This document shows, one piece after another, positions 1-10,161 of a stretch of DNA of 64,000 nt (its first letter is position 1; each line of letters starts with the position of its first letter). The notes under the pieces are model-generated. The model saw only the letters and a list, made by a program, of their open reading frames with translations. It searched no databases and was not told the DNA's origin. Source of the DNA: Trichodesmium sp050015995. GTDB taxonomy: Bacteria; Cyanobacteriota; Cyanobacteriia; Cyanobacteriales; Microcoleaceae. The DNA lies in NCBI RefSeq assembly GCF_050015995.1, contig NZ_JBNHEP010000067.1, positions 1 to 64,000 of the forward strand. Reading direction: 5' to 3'. The position numbers were made by a program, and so were the translations under genes.

Positions 1-206
1 TGCTGCTAAAAGCTCTGGGTCTTCTTAAGATTTGTTTTACAAACAGTCTCTAATTTTTTCAGTAAGGCAATATGAAATATGGTAGTGGTGTACAAGTAGT
101 GATATCCTAAAAAAAGTCAAGTAGTTAATTGAATACAATTTTTTTGAAACTAATAAATCATGGTACTTTCTGTTCCCTGTTTCCAGTTAACTGTTCCCTA
201 CCTCTA

Positions 207-327
207 ATATTATGTTCGGTTAAATAGTTATATATAATTAAAGTTCGTAGTATAGCTCTCAGCCCTATCTACAGTTCGGGCTGAGAGCTATACTACAAAC
301 AAAAAATTTATTATAAGTGATTATCCG
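207..327. repeat. MITE-like hairpin element, family A, copy 1
   Basis: A short element starts with ATATTATGTTCGGTTAAATAG and carries an internal inverted repeat whose arms read GTAGTATAGCTCTCAGCC and its complement. Its right end stops at TTATCCG, without the full terminal inverted repeat seen in the other copies (22489, 23166, 44985). It has no coding capacity. The rest of 1-892 is AT-rich and I see no gene in it. Confidence 0.75.
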
Positions 328-892
328 CAATTCGTAGCTCCCCCGGAGGGGGCACATGATATAATTACTAGATCTACAGGACTACCTGAAATATAAATGT
401 TTCTTAGCTTATACCAAGCTTCAAAAAAGTATGTTACCAAATAATAATAAGACTTAAAATAATTGCTATTATATCATATTATAATAATTAGTAATCAAAA
501 AAAAATTTATTTTTATACTTTCTTTTTTCCTTCTTCCCTCCTGACTCCTCCCTCGTTATTTATAACTATTTAAACGGACATGATATTTAGATATATCTTT
601 GACTAAGAAACTAAAATAAACCCTAATAAATGATATTCTAATATATTCATTCTGACTTCTAAAAACACCCTAAATATTTGTAGCAAACATTGATCAAATT
701 GCTCTTACCCTTAAGATTAATTTTATAGATATTCCTGTGCAAATATTCTACTCTATTCGAGTCCCTTGGGACATAGTGACATTTTATTATGCTGGTCTAC
801 TTAAACCAAGAATAGCGTATAATATATTAAAAGTATCCTATTGAAAAGACTCAGTTTTCAGAGTTTCCAGAATTATCAAAGAGGTTGTATTG

Positions 893-1846
893 ATGAAGTT
901 TATTTTGTGGCCAAAACATCGCTTTCTCAGATATTCCCTGGTATTTTGCTTACTTTTATGTATTAGCGGCATTGCTATTAGTTGTACTTCAACTTCTTCT
1001 AATGAATCTTCTGAAGGTGAAAAAATTTCCTCTCCTAATCCCCCTATTAGTAAGCCTTTACAGGTAGCGGTGCTTCCTTGGCAAAGCCCCGAAAAGCAGC
1101 AAGAAAAATTACAACCTTTAGCTGAATATCTAGAAACTATTCTCAAACGTCCGGTTAATTTCCAAATCACGAAAAATTACGCAGAAGCAGTTGATTTGAT
1201 TGTTAAAGAAGAGGTAGATATGGCATATTTAGCTGCTCTTACCTATATCAAAGCTAATGAACGCAATCCTAATATCAAACCGTTGGTTATACCCATAGAT
1301 AGAGTGAGTGGCCGACCTTGGTATACTAGCGTAATTATTGCTAATACTACCAAAAATATTAAAACTCTACAAGATTTAAAAGGTAAACGGTTTGCTTTTG
1401 TTAGTCCATCTTCTACCTCTGGGTTCCTGATACCCATGAATAGCTTGGAAACTGCGGATATCGATCCCACAAGAGATTTTTCTAAAATTCGCTACTCTGG
1501 CAGTCACGATAAAGCAACAGAAGATTTAGTAGATGGTGTGGTAGATGCAGTCACTAACGATAAGGAATCTTTCCTGCGGAGTCAAAAATCAGGAAAACTT
1601 GATGCTAATTACAAAATTATCTGGGAGTCAAACCCCATACCTGCCCCCCCCATAGTTATCAATACCAAGAAGTTCGCCCCCGAAGCGATCGAGCAACTGC
1701 AAGAAGCATTGATAGATGCTCCGGTAGGTGTTGTAGATGTAAGTGGTACTGAATCTGCTGGTTATACCTTAGCTAAAGATTCTGACTTTGAGGAAATACG
1801 ACAAATCTACACCCGTCTGAAGTCTATGACAGTACCCGAAAAATGA
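893..1846 (+). CDS. PhnD-like periplasmic binding lipoprotein
   Basis: This is a substrate-binding protein of the phosphate/phosphite/phosphonate (PhnD) family, 317 residues from the ATG. A TTG lies just upstream, but the ATG at 893 is preceded by an AGAGG motif and is preferred. The N-terminus has Lys/Arg, a hydrophobic stretch and a lipobox-like ISC with Cys near residue 31, so it is probably a lipoprotein facing the periplasm. The family fold is supported by the segment around VAVLPWQSPEKQQEKLQPLA and the later DLKGKRFAFVSPSSTSG motif. No ABC permease or ATPase follows. Instead the stop overlaps the start of a transmembrane histidine kinase by 4 bp, so the protein probably serves as the kinase's sensor. 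The ligand is unknown. Confidence 0.85.
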   Translation: MKFILWPKHRFLRYSLVFCLLLCISGIAISCTSTSSNESSEGEKISSPNPPISKPLQVAVLPWQSPEKQQEKLQPLAEYLETILKRPVNFQITKNYAEAVDLIVKEEVDMAYLAALTYIKANERNPNIKPLVIPIDRVSGRPWYTSVIIANTTKNIKTLQDLKGKRFAFVSPSSTSGFLIPMNSLETADIDPTRDFSKIRYSGSHDKATEDLVDGVVDAVTNDKESFLRSQKSGKLDANYKIIWESNPIPAPPIVINTKKFAPEAIEQLQEALIDAPVGVVDVSGTESAGYTLAKDSDFEEIRQIYTRLKSMTVPEK

Positions 1847-4134
1847 AGATTCTGACTAAATTTATCGCTTCGACAGCAATTTCTGTGGGATTAGTAGCTG
1901 CTTTACTCGGAGGTAGTACACTCCTGATTACACGGATAGAAAAATCCATAGACCAAACCCGCAATCATACCAATCAAGCAGTTCGTAAAAGTCAACAACT
2001 TAAGCTTTCTCTAGAAAAGCAAACTTCCACACTGAAAGACTATCTTTTGCTTAATCGCAGTGCTGTTTATATGAACATCTATCAGCAAGAGATGTCAAAA
2101 TTTTTGACCAATTTGGAAGAGATTAAACAGTTAATACCAGAATCTAAAAAACCAGAAGTTATAGGTCGTCGTCATGAATTTCTTGTCCGCTTAGTGAATA
2201 ATATTATACAAGATAAAAATTATTCTACTTCTCGGATCAAGCAAGATGTCAAAGCTATCAACTCATTCGAGGATGATATTCTCTTTTTCCTTAACTCCTT
2301 GGTGGAGGAAGTACGGCAAAAAGATGCTGTTAGTCAAGAAGTTGCGATGCAATTTAAGCGAAATGCAACTATTGTTACCTACTGTTTAATTGGGGTAGTG
2401 TTGCTGATTTTCATTGGTCAGTTTTCCCTAACACTGTTACCAGTAATTCGCTCGATTCAAACCCTGCAAATTGGTGCAACAAAATTAGGTATGGGGGATT
2501 TAAGTTATCGTTTGGATATTCAGACTGGTGATGAAATTGAGAAATTAGCCCAAGAATTTAATCAAATGGCAGTTAAATTAGCTGCATCTTACTGTTCATT
2601 GGAAAAGAAGCGACAAGCTGCTGATGCTGCTAATCAGGCCAAAAGCGAATTTTTAGCTAATATGAGTCACGAACTCCGTACCCCCCTCAATGGAATTCTA
2701 GGTTATACTGAAATCCTCAATCGTTCCCAGACCTGGGGAGAAAAAGAAAAAAAAGGAATTAAGATTATTCACCAGTGTGGTTCCCATTTACTCACACTGA
2801 TTAATGACATCCTGGATATCTCCAAAATTGAAGCCCGCAAACTAGAATTGCAACCACAACCGATTCATTTACCATCTTTTCTCCCAGGAATTGGGGAAAT
2901 TATTCGCCTTCGGACGGAAAAAAAAGGTGTTAATTTTGTTTACCTACCAGATACCAATTTACCAGAAGGTATTTTAACCGATCCTAAAAGATTACGTCAG
3001 GTATTGATTAATTTATTAGGAAATGCTGCTAAATTTACACAAAAGGGTAAAGTGACATTTAGGGTAAAGGTAATTGATTCTATGGCAGTACAAAAACAAA
3101 CTGAAGATCAAATACCTGAAGATAAAGTCAGACTCCGTTTCCAGATTAAGGATACAGGAATTGGCATGAGTCCAGATTCTTTAGAAAAAATTTTTCAACC
3201 CTTTGAACAAGTTGGTGAGGGGAAACGATACGCTGAAGGAACTGGATTAGGACTTGCTATTACTCATAATATTCTCAGTCTGATGGGTAGCGAGATTCAA
3301 GTTAGAAGTGAATTAGGAGTGGGCAGCACTTTTACCTTTGAAGTCGATTTTCCTCTAGCGCAAGAGTGGCAGCATAAAGTTATGACTAACACCGAAAAGC
3401 AATTAATTGGTTATGAAGGGGAGTCGCAAACTTTGTTAGTTGTCGATGATAAGTGGGAAAACCGCTCAGTAATTGTCGGGTTACTGGAACCACTAAAATT
3501 TAATGTGATTGAAGCAGAAAATGGGGAAGATGGTTTGAATAAGGCTAATCAGTTGCAGCCAAACTTAATTATTACTGATTTAATGATGCCAGTCATGGAT
3601 GGATATACCTTTGTCAAGCAAATCAGAGAATCGGAAATACTTAAGGCGACTCCAGTGATTGTTTCTTCTGCATCTGTTTCCTCAATGGATAAACAGGAGA
3701 GTTTGGATGCTGGTGGCGATTCTTTCCTAGAGAAACCTGTAGCAGCAGATGAATTGTTTAAGCTACTACAAGAACATTTACAAATTACCTGGAAATATGA
3801 ATCTATTCTTACTCCTGATGCTACTGAGTCACGACATCACCAAAATATTAGCAAAAGCAAAACAGAAACTACTAACACGGATATGGTATTACCCCCACTA
3901 GCAGACCTGGAAAACTTATTTCAACTTGCTCAACAAGGTAGATTAAAAAAGTTAGTAGCAGCAGCTCAAACTTTAGAACAAAAAAATCAAGATTATGCTA
4001 CCTTTGTTGATCGTATTGTTCAGCAAGCTAAAGACTTTGAAATTAAAAAAATTACAATCTTTATTCAAGAATCTCTAGAAAAATCAAATAATAAAAAAGG
4101 AGTCAGGACTCAGGAGTCAGAAGTCAGGAGGTAG
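1843..4134 (+). CDS. Hybrid sensor histidine kinase with HAMP and receiver domains
   Basis: A 763-residue membrane kinase. Transmembrane helices lie near residues 9-30 and 177-199 and enclose a periplasmic domain of about 145 residues. A HAMP linker (about 200-252) and a HisKA domain follow, with phospho-acceptor His276 in SHELRTPLNGIL. The ATPase domain has the N-box RQVLINLLGNAAKFT and a GTGLGL box. The receiver domain has probable phospho-acceptor Asp579 in TDLMMPVMDG. About 110 residues after the receiver could be a degenerate Hpt-like tail, but I see no clear phospho-His motif. The start overlaps the PhnD-like gene (ATGA), so the two are translationally coupled and probably form one sensory unit. 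The last dozen codons are read out of a GTCAGGA-type repeat, so the C-terminus is probably extended by repeat sequence. Confidence 0.92.
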   Translation: MKILTKFIASTAISVGLVAALLGGSTLLITRIEKSIDQTRNHTNQAVRKSQQLKLSLEKQTSTLKDYLLLNRSAVYMNIYQQEMSKFLTNLEEIKQLIPESKKPEVIGRRHEFLVRLVNNIIQDKNYSTSRIKQDVKAINSFEDDILFFLNSLVEEVRQKDAVSQEVAMQFKRNATIVTYCLIGVVLLIFIGQFSLTLLPVIRSIQTLQIGATKLGMGDLSYRLDIQTGDEIEKLAQEFNQMAVKLAASYCSLEKKRQAADAANQAKSEFLANMSHELRTPLNGILGYTEILNRSQTWGEKEKKGIKIIHQCGSHLLTLINDILDISKIEARKLELQPQPIHLPSFLPGIGEIIRLRTEKKGVNFVYLPDTNLPEGILTDPKRLRQVLINLLGNAAKFTQKGKVTFRVKVIDSMAVQKQTEDQIPEDKVRLRFQIKDTGIGMSPDSLEKIFQPFEQVGEGKRYAEGTGLGLAITHNILSLMGSEIQVRSELGVGSTFTFEVDFPLAQEWQHKVMTNTEKQLIGYEGESQTLLVVDDKWENRSVIVGLLEPLKFNVIEAENGEDGLNKANQLQPNLIITDLMMPVMDGYTFVKQIRESEILKATPVIVSSASVSSMDKQESLDAGGDSFLEKPVAADELFKLLQEHLQITWKYESILTPDATESRHHQNISKSKTETTNTDMVLPPLADLENLFQLAQQGRLKKLVAAAQTLEQKNQDYATFVDRIVQQAKDFEIKKITIFIQESLEKSNNKKGVRTQESEVRR

Positions 4135-4346
4135 GAAGGAGTTTTTTCCTTAACTTTGGGTAGATTATAGGTATGATTTGCACTCTTAATTTTGGACTCA
4201 AAACTTACATTATGAGCAATTTAATACCTAAAATCAGCAACGCCAAAAAAAAGAATGCTACAAAAAGGAGGGTCTTGAACAAATATACTGAAAAATAGCT
4301 ACTCCAATTTATTTTAGATAGTTATATCTATCTTCTTCCTGCTTCT

Positions 4347-4374
4347 GTAGGGACGTTGCATGCAACGTCCCTAC
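4347..4374. terminator. Perfect 28-bp palindrome, possible terminator
   Basis: GTAGGGACGTTGC is followed directly by its exact reverse complement. It lies between the hybrid kinase and the receiver-kinase. A very similar palindrome with a different centre lies after the gene ending at 59890, so this is a dispersed hairpin. Only a short run of T follows it, so intrinsic termination is uncertain. Confidence 0.4.
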
Positions 4375-4406
4375 CATTTGTAACAAACATTTATTAAATT
4401 AGTATT

Positions 4407-5717
4407 ATGGATAATTCAGATTTAATTTTAGTAGTAGATGATACTCCTGCCAACTTAGCAGTTCTTTCAGAAGCCTTAAATGATGCTGACTTTGAAGTAG
4501 CGATCGCCACAGATGGTGAATTAGCTATTAGTCAAGCAGAATTAAGTTTACCCAGTTTGATTCTCCTTGATGTAATGATGCCTGGTATTGATGGTTTTGA
4601 AACTTGTCGCCGTCTCAAAGCTTCTAAGATCACTCAAAATATACCCATAATTTTTATGACAGCTCTTAGTGATTCCACTGATAAAGTCAAAGGTCTTAGT
4701 TTAGGAGCAGTTGATTATGTGACTAAACCATTTCAAGAAGCAGAATTAATTGCCCGCGTGAAAACACAGTTAAAATTATATCACCTCACGGAACACTTAG
4801 AACATCAAGTAGCCGAACGTACAGCAGAACTAAAGCAAGCTTTACATCAGGTGCAGCAGTCCCAAGTTCAGTTGGTGCAATCAGAAAAAATGGCTGCCCT
4901 AGGACAGTTAGTTGCAGGAGTTGCCCATGAAATTAATAACCCTCTTAATTTTATTTATGCCAACCTCACTCACATGGAGGAATATACCGAAATATTCTTA
5001 GATTTTCTGGAACTCTATCAAAAAAACTACCCTCATCCCGTTGATGAGATTCAAGAGCAAGCTGAAGATGTTGACCTAGAATTCGTCCAGTCAGACGTAA
5101 TTAAAACGATCGCTTCTATGAAAATAGGTACCGAACGTATCCGAGAAATAGTATTGTCGCTGCGAAATTTTTCTCGTATAGATGAAGCTGAATTCAAAGC
5201 TGTCGATATTCACGAGGGTATTGAAAGCACCCTAATGATTTTGCAACATCGCTTCAAAGCTCAACCTAAACGTCCAGAGATTCAAATAATCCGAGAGTAT
5301 GACAAACTACCTCCTATAGAATGCTATTCTGGCCAACTAAACCAAGTATTTATGAATATTCTGGCAAACGCCATTGAAGCTCTAGAAGAATCTAATGCGA
5401 AGCTTACATATCAACAAATTCAGGATAACCCGAATCAGATCGTAATTCGTACATCTGTAATTGATTCAAAATCTGTAGAAATTGCGATCGCAGATAATGG
5501 TTGTGGTATTCCAGAACATATTAGACAGAATATCTTTGACCCGTTTTTTACAACAAAACCTGTAGGTAAAGGAACGGGTATGGGTCTGTCCATCAGCTAT
5601 AAAATCGTTATAGAAAAACATAAGGGTCAACTCAAGTGCTTTTCAGAAGTTGGACAGGGAACAAAGTTTGTGATTCAAATCCCCATCCATCAGTCAATTC
5701 ATAGATTGATCTTCTGA
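4407..5717 (+). CDS. Response regulator receiver-histidine kinase
   Basis: A soluble 436-residue protein. An N-terminal receiver (residues 5-120) has the acidic pair Asp11/Asp12, phospho-acceptor Asp55 in LLDVMMPG and Lys107 in the VTKPF motif. A coiled coil (about 128-165) follows. The kinase core has His174 in VAHEINNPLNF, an N-box (NQVFMNILANAIEAL) and a GKGTGMGLS lid and G-box. This arrangement is common in cyanobacteria, where a receiver-headed kinase takes phosphate from an upstream hybrid kinase. It lies 272 bp downstream of the hybrid kinase on the same strand, so a relay PhnD-like sensor, hybrid kinase, this protein is likely by context. No output regulator is encoded next to it. Confidence 0.92.
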   Translation: MDNSDLILVVDDTPANLAVLSEALNDADFEVAIATDGELAISQAELSLPSLILLDVMMPGIDGFETCRRLKASKITQNIPIIFMTALSDSTDKVKGLSLGAVDYVTKPFQEAELIARVKTQLKLYHLTEHLEHQVAERTAELKQALHQVQQSQVQLVQSEKMAALGQLVAGVAHEINNPLNFIYANLTHMEEYTEIFLDFLELYQKNYPHPVDEIQEQAEDVDLEFVQSDVIKTIASMKIGTERIREIVLSLRNFSRIDEAEFKAVDIHEGIESTLMILQHRFKAQPKRPEIQIIREYDKLPPIECYSGQLNQVFMNILANAIEALEESNAKLTYQQIQDNPNQIVIRTSVIDSKSVEIAIADNGCGIPEHIRQNIFDPFFTTKPVGKGTGMGLSISYKIVIEKHKGQLKCFSEVGQGTKFVIQIPIHQSIHRLIF

Positions 5718-7725
5718 ATTCGCGGCATTAATTTAATCCGTTCTCAAAAATTATAATAATCAGTAAAATCTATGATTATCTAACCGTCTGTTTCTGTTAC
5801 TAGTTCAAGCTATTATATCAAGTCTCATTAATTAGCCATAATAAATCAGCTACTTTTAGTCATCTTTAGATGAGTTCTGCTGTGCAGTCTAGAAATTTAT
5901 TTCTTGGCGGATGAAAAAGAATCACTTGTTGAGGACTACCAAAAAACAACACCTAAGCCTTACTCACTGAGTGACTTCCTTCCATTTTTGGATGATATCT
6001 GGAGATGTACTAAGCCATTAATCTTAGTTACCTTGCTCCCTTTCTACCACTTAAGGAAGTATCAGTTTTCTATCTAGGTGTTGCTTTTGAGTATTTAACG
6101 AGACATATTTTCTTGGATTTAACAGAGTTGTAACCTCCTGAGTTGCTAAAATTATTTCCTCTATTTTACTAAATTTGAAATGGAGTGAAACTCAAACATA
6201 AATTTGAGAATTTTTTACTCCCAATACCATTCAAACTTGAGAAAATATTAGCCCCTAACAAAGGAGTTCCTGTTCTTTGAATCAGAAACATAACTAGACT
6301 TAGCAGTGTTGTTTTTTCCTCCTTATTTGTATGTTAACGGCTTAACCGAAAATCAAGGTTGATCCCAACCTTTCTCTTTCTCAACCAATACTTGTGCCTT
6401 TGGCATCCTTCTCGGAGTTTTACCTTCTTGCTAAGAAGATCGGGTTATGAATATTTGAAGCTTTACTGCTTCAATTACTAATCTAACATTTTTCCTAATT
6501 ATTACAAGGAAACTTTACTAAACTTTACTTTTCAATTATTGACATGAAAAATTTGATTATTTTCAATTTAATATCACAATAATATTGTTGTTATTAAGCA
6601 ATCTTTTTCATATAACAACACCCACCTATACTCACTACATTACTTCCTCTTTTCCTCTTCAGGTCTTGGAATTATACAGTCTTAAATTTACTGTAGTATT
6701 CCTGATATTATTAGTAGGAAGTATTCGCTTTTTAGATGGGTGTTATTGTGGTTTCGTATTGAGACAGACTTAAAATAGAACAGCTTTTTTTACCTCCTTA
6801 GCTGAGTGATTTCCTCTGTATGATTAAAGGTTAAATAGAGTTAGACTCTTTCAAAAATTTGAGTTCATTGCTCCCCTAAAACAATTTGAGGAAATATCAA
6901 CCACAGTCGGTTGCTGTTGATGTCTGAACAGACAGATGAGCGATGGATTAAACAGTTTGTTTGTTACCTCCTTAGTTATCATTTCAACTCTTGTGCATCT
7001 GTCAAAGAAGTTTATTTACTTCTTCATATTTATAATTTAGCACTATTAATCAACTATGCAAGTTAATGTAATGAAACTTCACTTAATAACTGTTCAATAC
7101 TTTTGATATTGTAAATATAGGTTAAATTTTAGTTGCATTTACCATATAATAAAAACTTCACTGAAATTCTTATTAGGAGATAATTTAGTATTTAGGAAAA
7201 TATAATATCGACATAATATCGACTATGTTAAGAATTGAAAAAATTATAAATTAAACGACCATCATATGTTATGTAGCGATCGCAATATTCTCAATACAGG
7301 AAGCAACTTCTCGTTACTGTCAATGTTCATTTACTAGACATAGGCGTAAAAATAAACAAGCCTTTTATTTAACCATTGCAATTGACAGCAATAGAGTTGT
7401 CAAACTCACCCATGAAATAATTTTTCGTTTCTTTTTCCTAAAAATATCTTGCATGAGTGGCTCTTGCATGAGTGCATTCTGGAGCTGCTCGAGCCAAAAA
7501 TCGATATCTTTATCTTTTTCACGCCTATGTCTACTGGATATAAATCATCAATTACCTTTAACTTGTGACTTTTTTATTTTGACTTTTGGCTTGTGACTTT
7601 AAGCTTGAATAATTGAGACACAATTGTGGGATTCTAATAATATATAAATTACTAATCAACAAATTATCTAAAATCTAAAAAAAGGTCAATATAACAAGAC
7701 CCCAATTAAGTGGCCCATAACGAGA
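5718..7725. other. Gene-poor 2-kb region with diverged repeats
   Basis: No convincing gene is found here. The part from about 5930 to 7020 contains several diverged copies of a motif that reads on the minus strand as GAGGAAAT, then CTCAGCTAAGGAGGTAA (near 6130, 6317, 6788 and 6963, with a weaker copy near 5965). Each copy is associated with small inverted repeats such as GAGTTTCACTC. An imperfect inverted repeat (AACACCTAA near 5950 and its complement near 6078) encloses about 130 bp. The 62-codon plus-strand frame at 6585-6773 has no family resemblance or ribosome site and is probably chance. Confidence 0.5.
7335..7533. repeat. TIR-bearing repeat, family E (TAGACAT ends), copy 1
   Basis: The left end TAGACATAGGCGTAAAAATAA is matched by an inverted right end, TTTTTCACGCCTATGTCTA. 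The interior is non-coding. Related copies with TAGACATCTCC or TAGACATCTGG ends occur at 22996, 23300, 30565, 36985, 41580 and 51452. Confidence 0.65.
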
Positions 7726-8466
7726 ATGTTAAAAACATCAATTCCATCTATACGAGAACAACAAAATCCCTTAGTATGCCAACTAGCAGACACCATAGAA
7801 GCAGTTTGGCAACGCTACCTAGACCTAGAACCATATTACCTACCTGCGGAGCTAGGTTATGTAGAAGGCCGTCTGGAAGGGGAAAAACTAACAATTGAAA
7901 ACAAATGCTATCAAACTCCCCAGTTCCGCAAGTTACATCTAGAACTAGCAAAAATAGGCCAAAACCTAGATATATTGCACTGTGTTATGTTTCCCAGAAC
8001 AAGTTATGCCCTACCTATGTTTGGTACAGATTTAGTAGGGTCAAAAGGCCAAATAAGTGCAGCAGTAGTCGATCTATCACCCTTAAGCCAAGACAGAAAA
8101 CTACCAGAAGTCTATAACTATCAACTTCAAACTTTACCAATAAAAGAATTTTCTCATCCTCGGGAACTCCCAAAATGGGGCGAAATATTTTCTGAATTTT
8201 GTCTATTTATACGACCAACTGGTTTAGAGGAAGAACAAAAATTCCTATCGATAGTGGAATCTTACCTAGAAATACATTGCCAGCAAGCGATCGCCCAAAA
8301 ACCCGTTACTCGAGAACAACAAATTGAGATTCTCAAATCTCAACGCCATTATTCCACTCAACAGAGACAAAATGACAAAACTCGTCGAGTCCTGGAAAAA
8401 GCTTTTGGGTCAGAATGGACAGATGATTATTTAACCACTGTATTGTTTGACATCCCTGATTATTGA
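7726..8466 (+). CDS. pcyA: Phycocyanobilin:ferredoxin oxidoreductase
   Basis: PcyA reduces biliverdin IXalpha to phycocyanobilin with four electrons from ferredoxin, giving the chromophore of phycobiliproteins and phytochromes. The 246-residue length is normal. The catalytic residues of the family are present: Glu73 in LHLELAKIG, His85 in ILHCVMFPR and Asp102 in MFGTDLVG, each three positions below the Synechocystis numbering. The start ATG at 7726 is preceded by a weak GAGA. The gene is monocistronic, with repeat-rich spacers on both sides. It indicates a phycobilisome-bearing cyanobacterium. Confidence 0.97.
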   Translation: MLKTSIPSIREQQNPLVCQLADTIEAVWQRYLDLEPYYLPAELGYVEGRLEGEKLTIENKCYQTPQFRKLHLELAKIGQNLDILHCVMFPRTSYALPMFGTDLVGSKGQISAAVVDLSPLSQDRKLPEVYNYQLQTLPIKEFSHPRELPKWGEIFSEFCLFIRPTGLEEEQKFLSIVESYLEIHCQQAIAQKPVTREQQIEILKSQRHYSTQQRQNDKTRRVLEKAFGSEWTDDYLTTVLFDIPDY

Positions 8467-8976
8467 TTAGATAGAAAATTACGAATAGTTTTTTTGATTA
8501 GAAGACAGCTAGAGTACAAGTGTGAGTTATATTCCAACTAATTGTAGTTGAGCGATGGTAACTCGCTCTAAAACTTGTTCTAATTGTGCTTTTGTTAAAG
8601 AGTATCTGTCTTGAGCGGGGCTTGTTTTGAGGTGTGAACATTGCGGATGACCGTTGCGGAGCAATCGCAACGCTAGCGCGAACGAGATTTGAATGCTAGC
8701 TTAAATCTAGCTTCGGCGCTCAGTTAGATCTCCGCTCCGCGTTCCACCTTTCGGGATCTTAGTTGCGTTACGCCAGTTTTGCGAAGCAACAGCAAACGAC
8801 CGCGTGTGCTTGTGAACTGGATAACGCCGACGTTGCCAGGTAGAAGCAAGAATAGAACAGATAATTGTAGATTTTACAGATTATGGTACTATGGCAGACT
8901 ATTTCGGGCGTGGCAATGTTACTTTTGAGTGAGCGATGGTAATCCAGTTTAGACCAAATTTATTCCGGTAGGAGAT
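8467..8976. other. Decayed spacer after pcyA
   Basis: No intact gene. On the minus strand, about 8526-8650 reads as an open fragment ending in LEQVLERVTIAQLQLVGI and a stop. It looks like the C-terminal end of a lost gene, which I cannot identify. From 8650 to 8830 the sequence is GC-rich and made of short inverted pieces such as GCGGAGCAATCGC, similar to the internal parts of repeat family B elsewhere in the window. Confidence 0.35.
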
Positions 8977-9177
8977 CGCATTGTTAGTAAGACTTATATG
9001 ACTCGTGTAGAGAGAGAAAATACACGTTTACCTCATTATTTAGCTCGGTTACATCGCGCTCGCATTGTGCGCATTCCAAGTCTGTTGAAATGTTAAAGCA
9101 CTCAATTCGGCTACTGATTCATTACCTTCTATTTCCCTATAATTCATCTTTTAATCTGACAATGCCTAAATTGATGT
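8977..9177 (+). pseudogene. IS1-family transposase (InsB) C-terminal remnant
   Basis: The plus strand encodes VSKTYMTRVERENTRLPHY followed by LARLHR, the characteristic C-terminal motif of cyanobacterial IS1-family transposases (usual form MTRVEGENTRLRHYLARLHR). A frameshift follows, and the next frame continues with SVEMLKHSIRLLIHYLL, which is the expected end of the same protein. The N-terminal half and the IS ends are missing, so this is a dead fragment. The 9178-9760 stretch beyond it holds no gene I can support. Confidence 0.75.
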
Positions 9178-9760
9178 GAAAACAGTAATATAGTATGGTA
9201 TTTGTTGTTAACCTAGAAATTATTCAATCCGCAGAAGATAGGAAATGCTACAAGTTTACCAATAATCATCACAGTTTCAAAGGCTCTTTTAGTTTGGATA
9301 TTAACAATGTTGATCTGTTGTTTGTCGGGAGCGATCGCAATGTGTAAATTACAACAGGCTGACTCAGCAGATATTTTTTCAACTATGAGTATAGAGAGTA
9401 AGATTATTCCCAATATTTAAGTTTTAACTGTTATTATACCATTTGGATAAATATTTGCTACAAATTCCTGTTTCCTATCAATAAATTTTGATAACATTCT
9501 TTTTTCAAAATGGCATTACACATATAGCAATCCGCGCATTGATTGTGACAATTTTTATAATAGTTAATTTGAGCTGAAAACATGAGTAAATTCTGACTCG
9601 GTCCTCGGTCATCGTTCCTCCTAACTGCCACCAAAATATTACAACTTAAATAGGATTGCTATACCATTTACCACGACAAAAGTAAAATAAAAGAGGAATA
9701 GTATTTGCTTACTCACTTAAATTTTTTAAGAATATCACTACTTGTACACCAATATCGGCA

Positions 9761-10135
9761 ATGAATTCAGCAGTAGGATTAGGAGAAAGAGTAGTAAGCT
9801 ACCCTAATAATTTATCTGGCAGGCAAAAGTAAAGAGTGACGATTACTCATGCTAAGGTAAGTAAACCTAAGTTATACCATTTTACAGAATTCAGAATTCA
9901 GAATTATGAAGTTAGATTGGATAGGCTAAAAACTTTGACAAGAGAAAGGTTTGAGGCAATTATTTGACATTTAAAGTGAATTGGTATTAGTATTAGCAGA
10001 TGAACCCACGGCTACTTTAGATAGTAAATCTAGTAGAAATATAGTTGAAATCATACAAAATTTAGCTATAAAAGAAAACACAACTATATTACTTGTCACC
10101 CAAGATTATTGCATTTTAAAAGGTCCCGTTAGGAA
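9761..10135 (+). pseudogene. Fragmented ABC transporter ATPase (DevA/LolD-like)
   Basis: The C-terminal half of an ABC ATPase is visible in two pieces. The first (9761-9855) reads GLGERVVSYPNNLSGRQK, a stop codon, then RVTITHAK, the decayed LSGGQKQRVAIARA signature. The second (about 9978-10135) reads LVLADEPTATLDS, the Walker B and D-loop, then ILLVTQDYCILK. About 120 bp of unrelated sequence separates them, and the Walker A half is absent. The C-terminal end is replaced by a family B element that begins at 10162. The motifs resemble the DevA/MacB/LolD group. It cannot be functional. Confidence 0.8.
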
Positions 10136-10161
10136 TTGTTCAGATATAAGATGGCCGTCTG

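Noticed and set aside
6585..6773. 62-codon plus-strand ORF in the gap after the receiver-kinase
   Set aside because: No ribosome site, no family resemblance, and composition like the surrounding non-coding DNA.
9213..9413. 66-codon minus-strand ORF and a 50-codon plus-strand ORF over the same bases
   Set aside because: Neither has a recognisable domain or ribosome site, and they lie in a decay zone.
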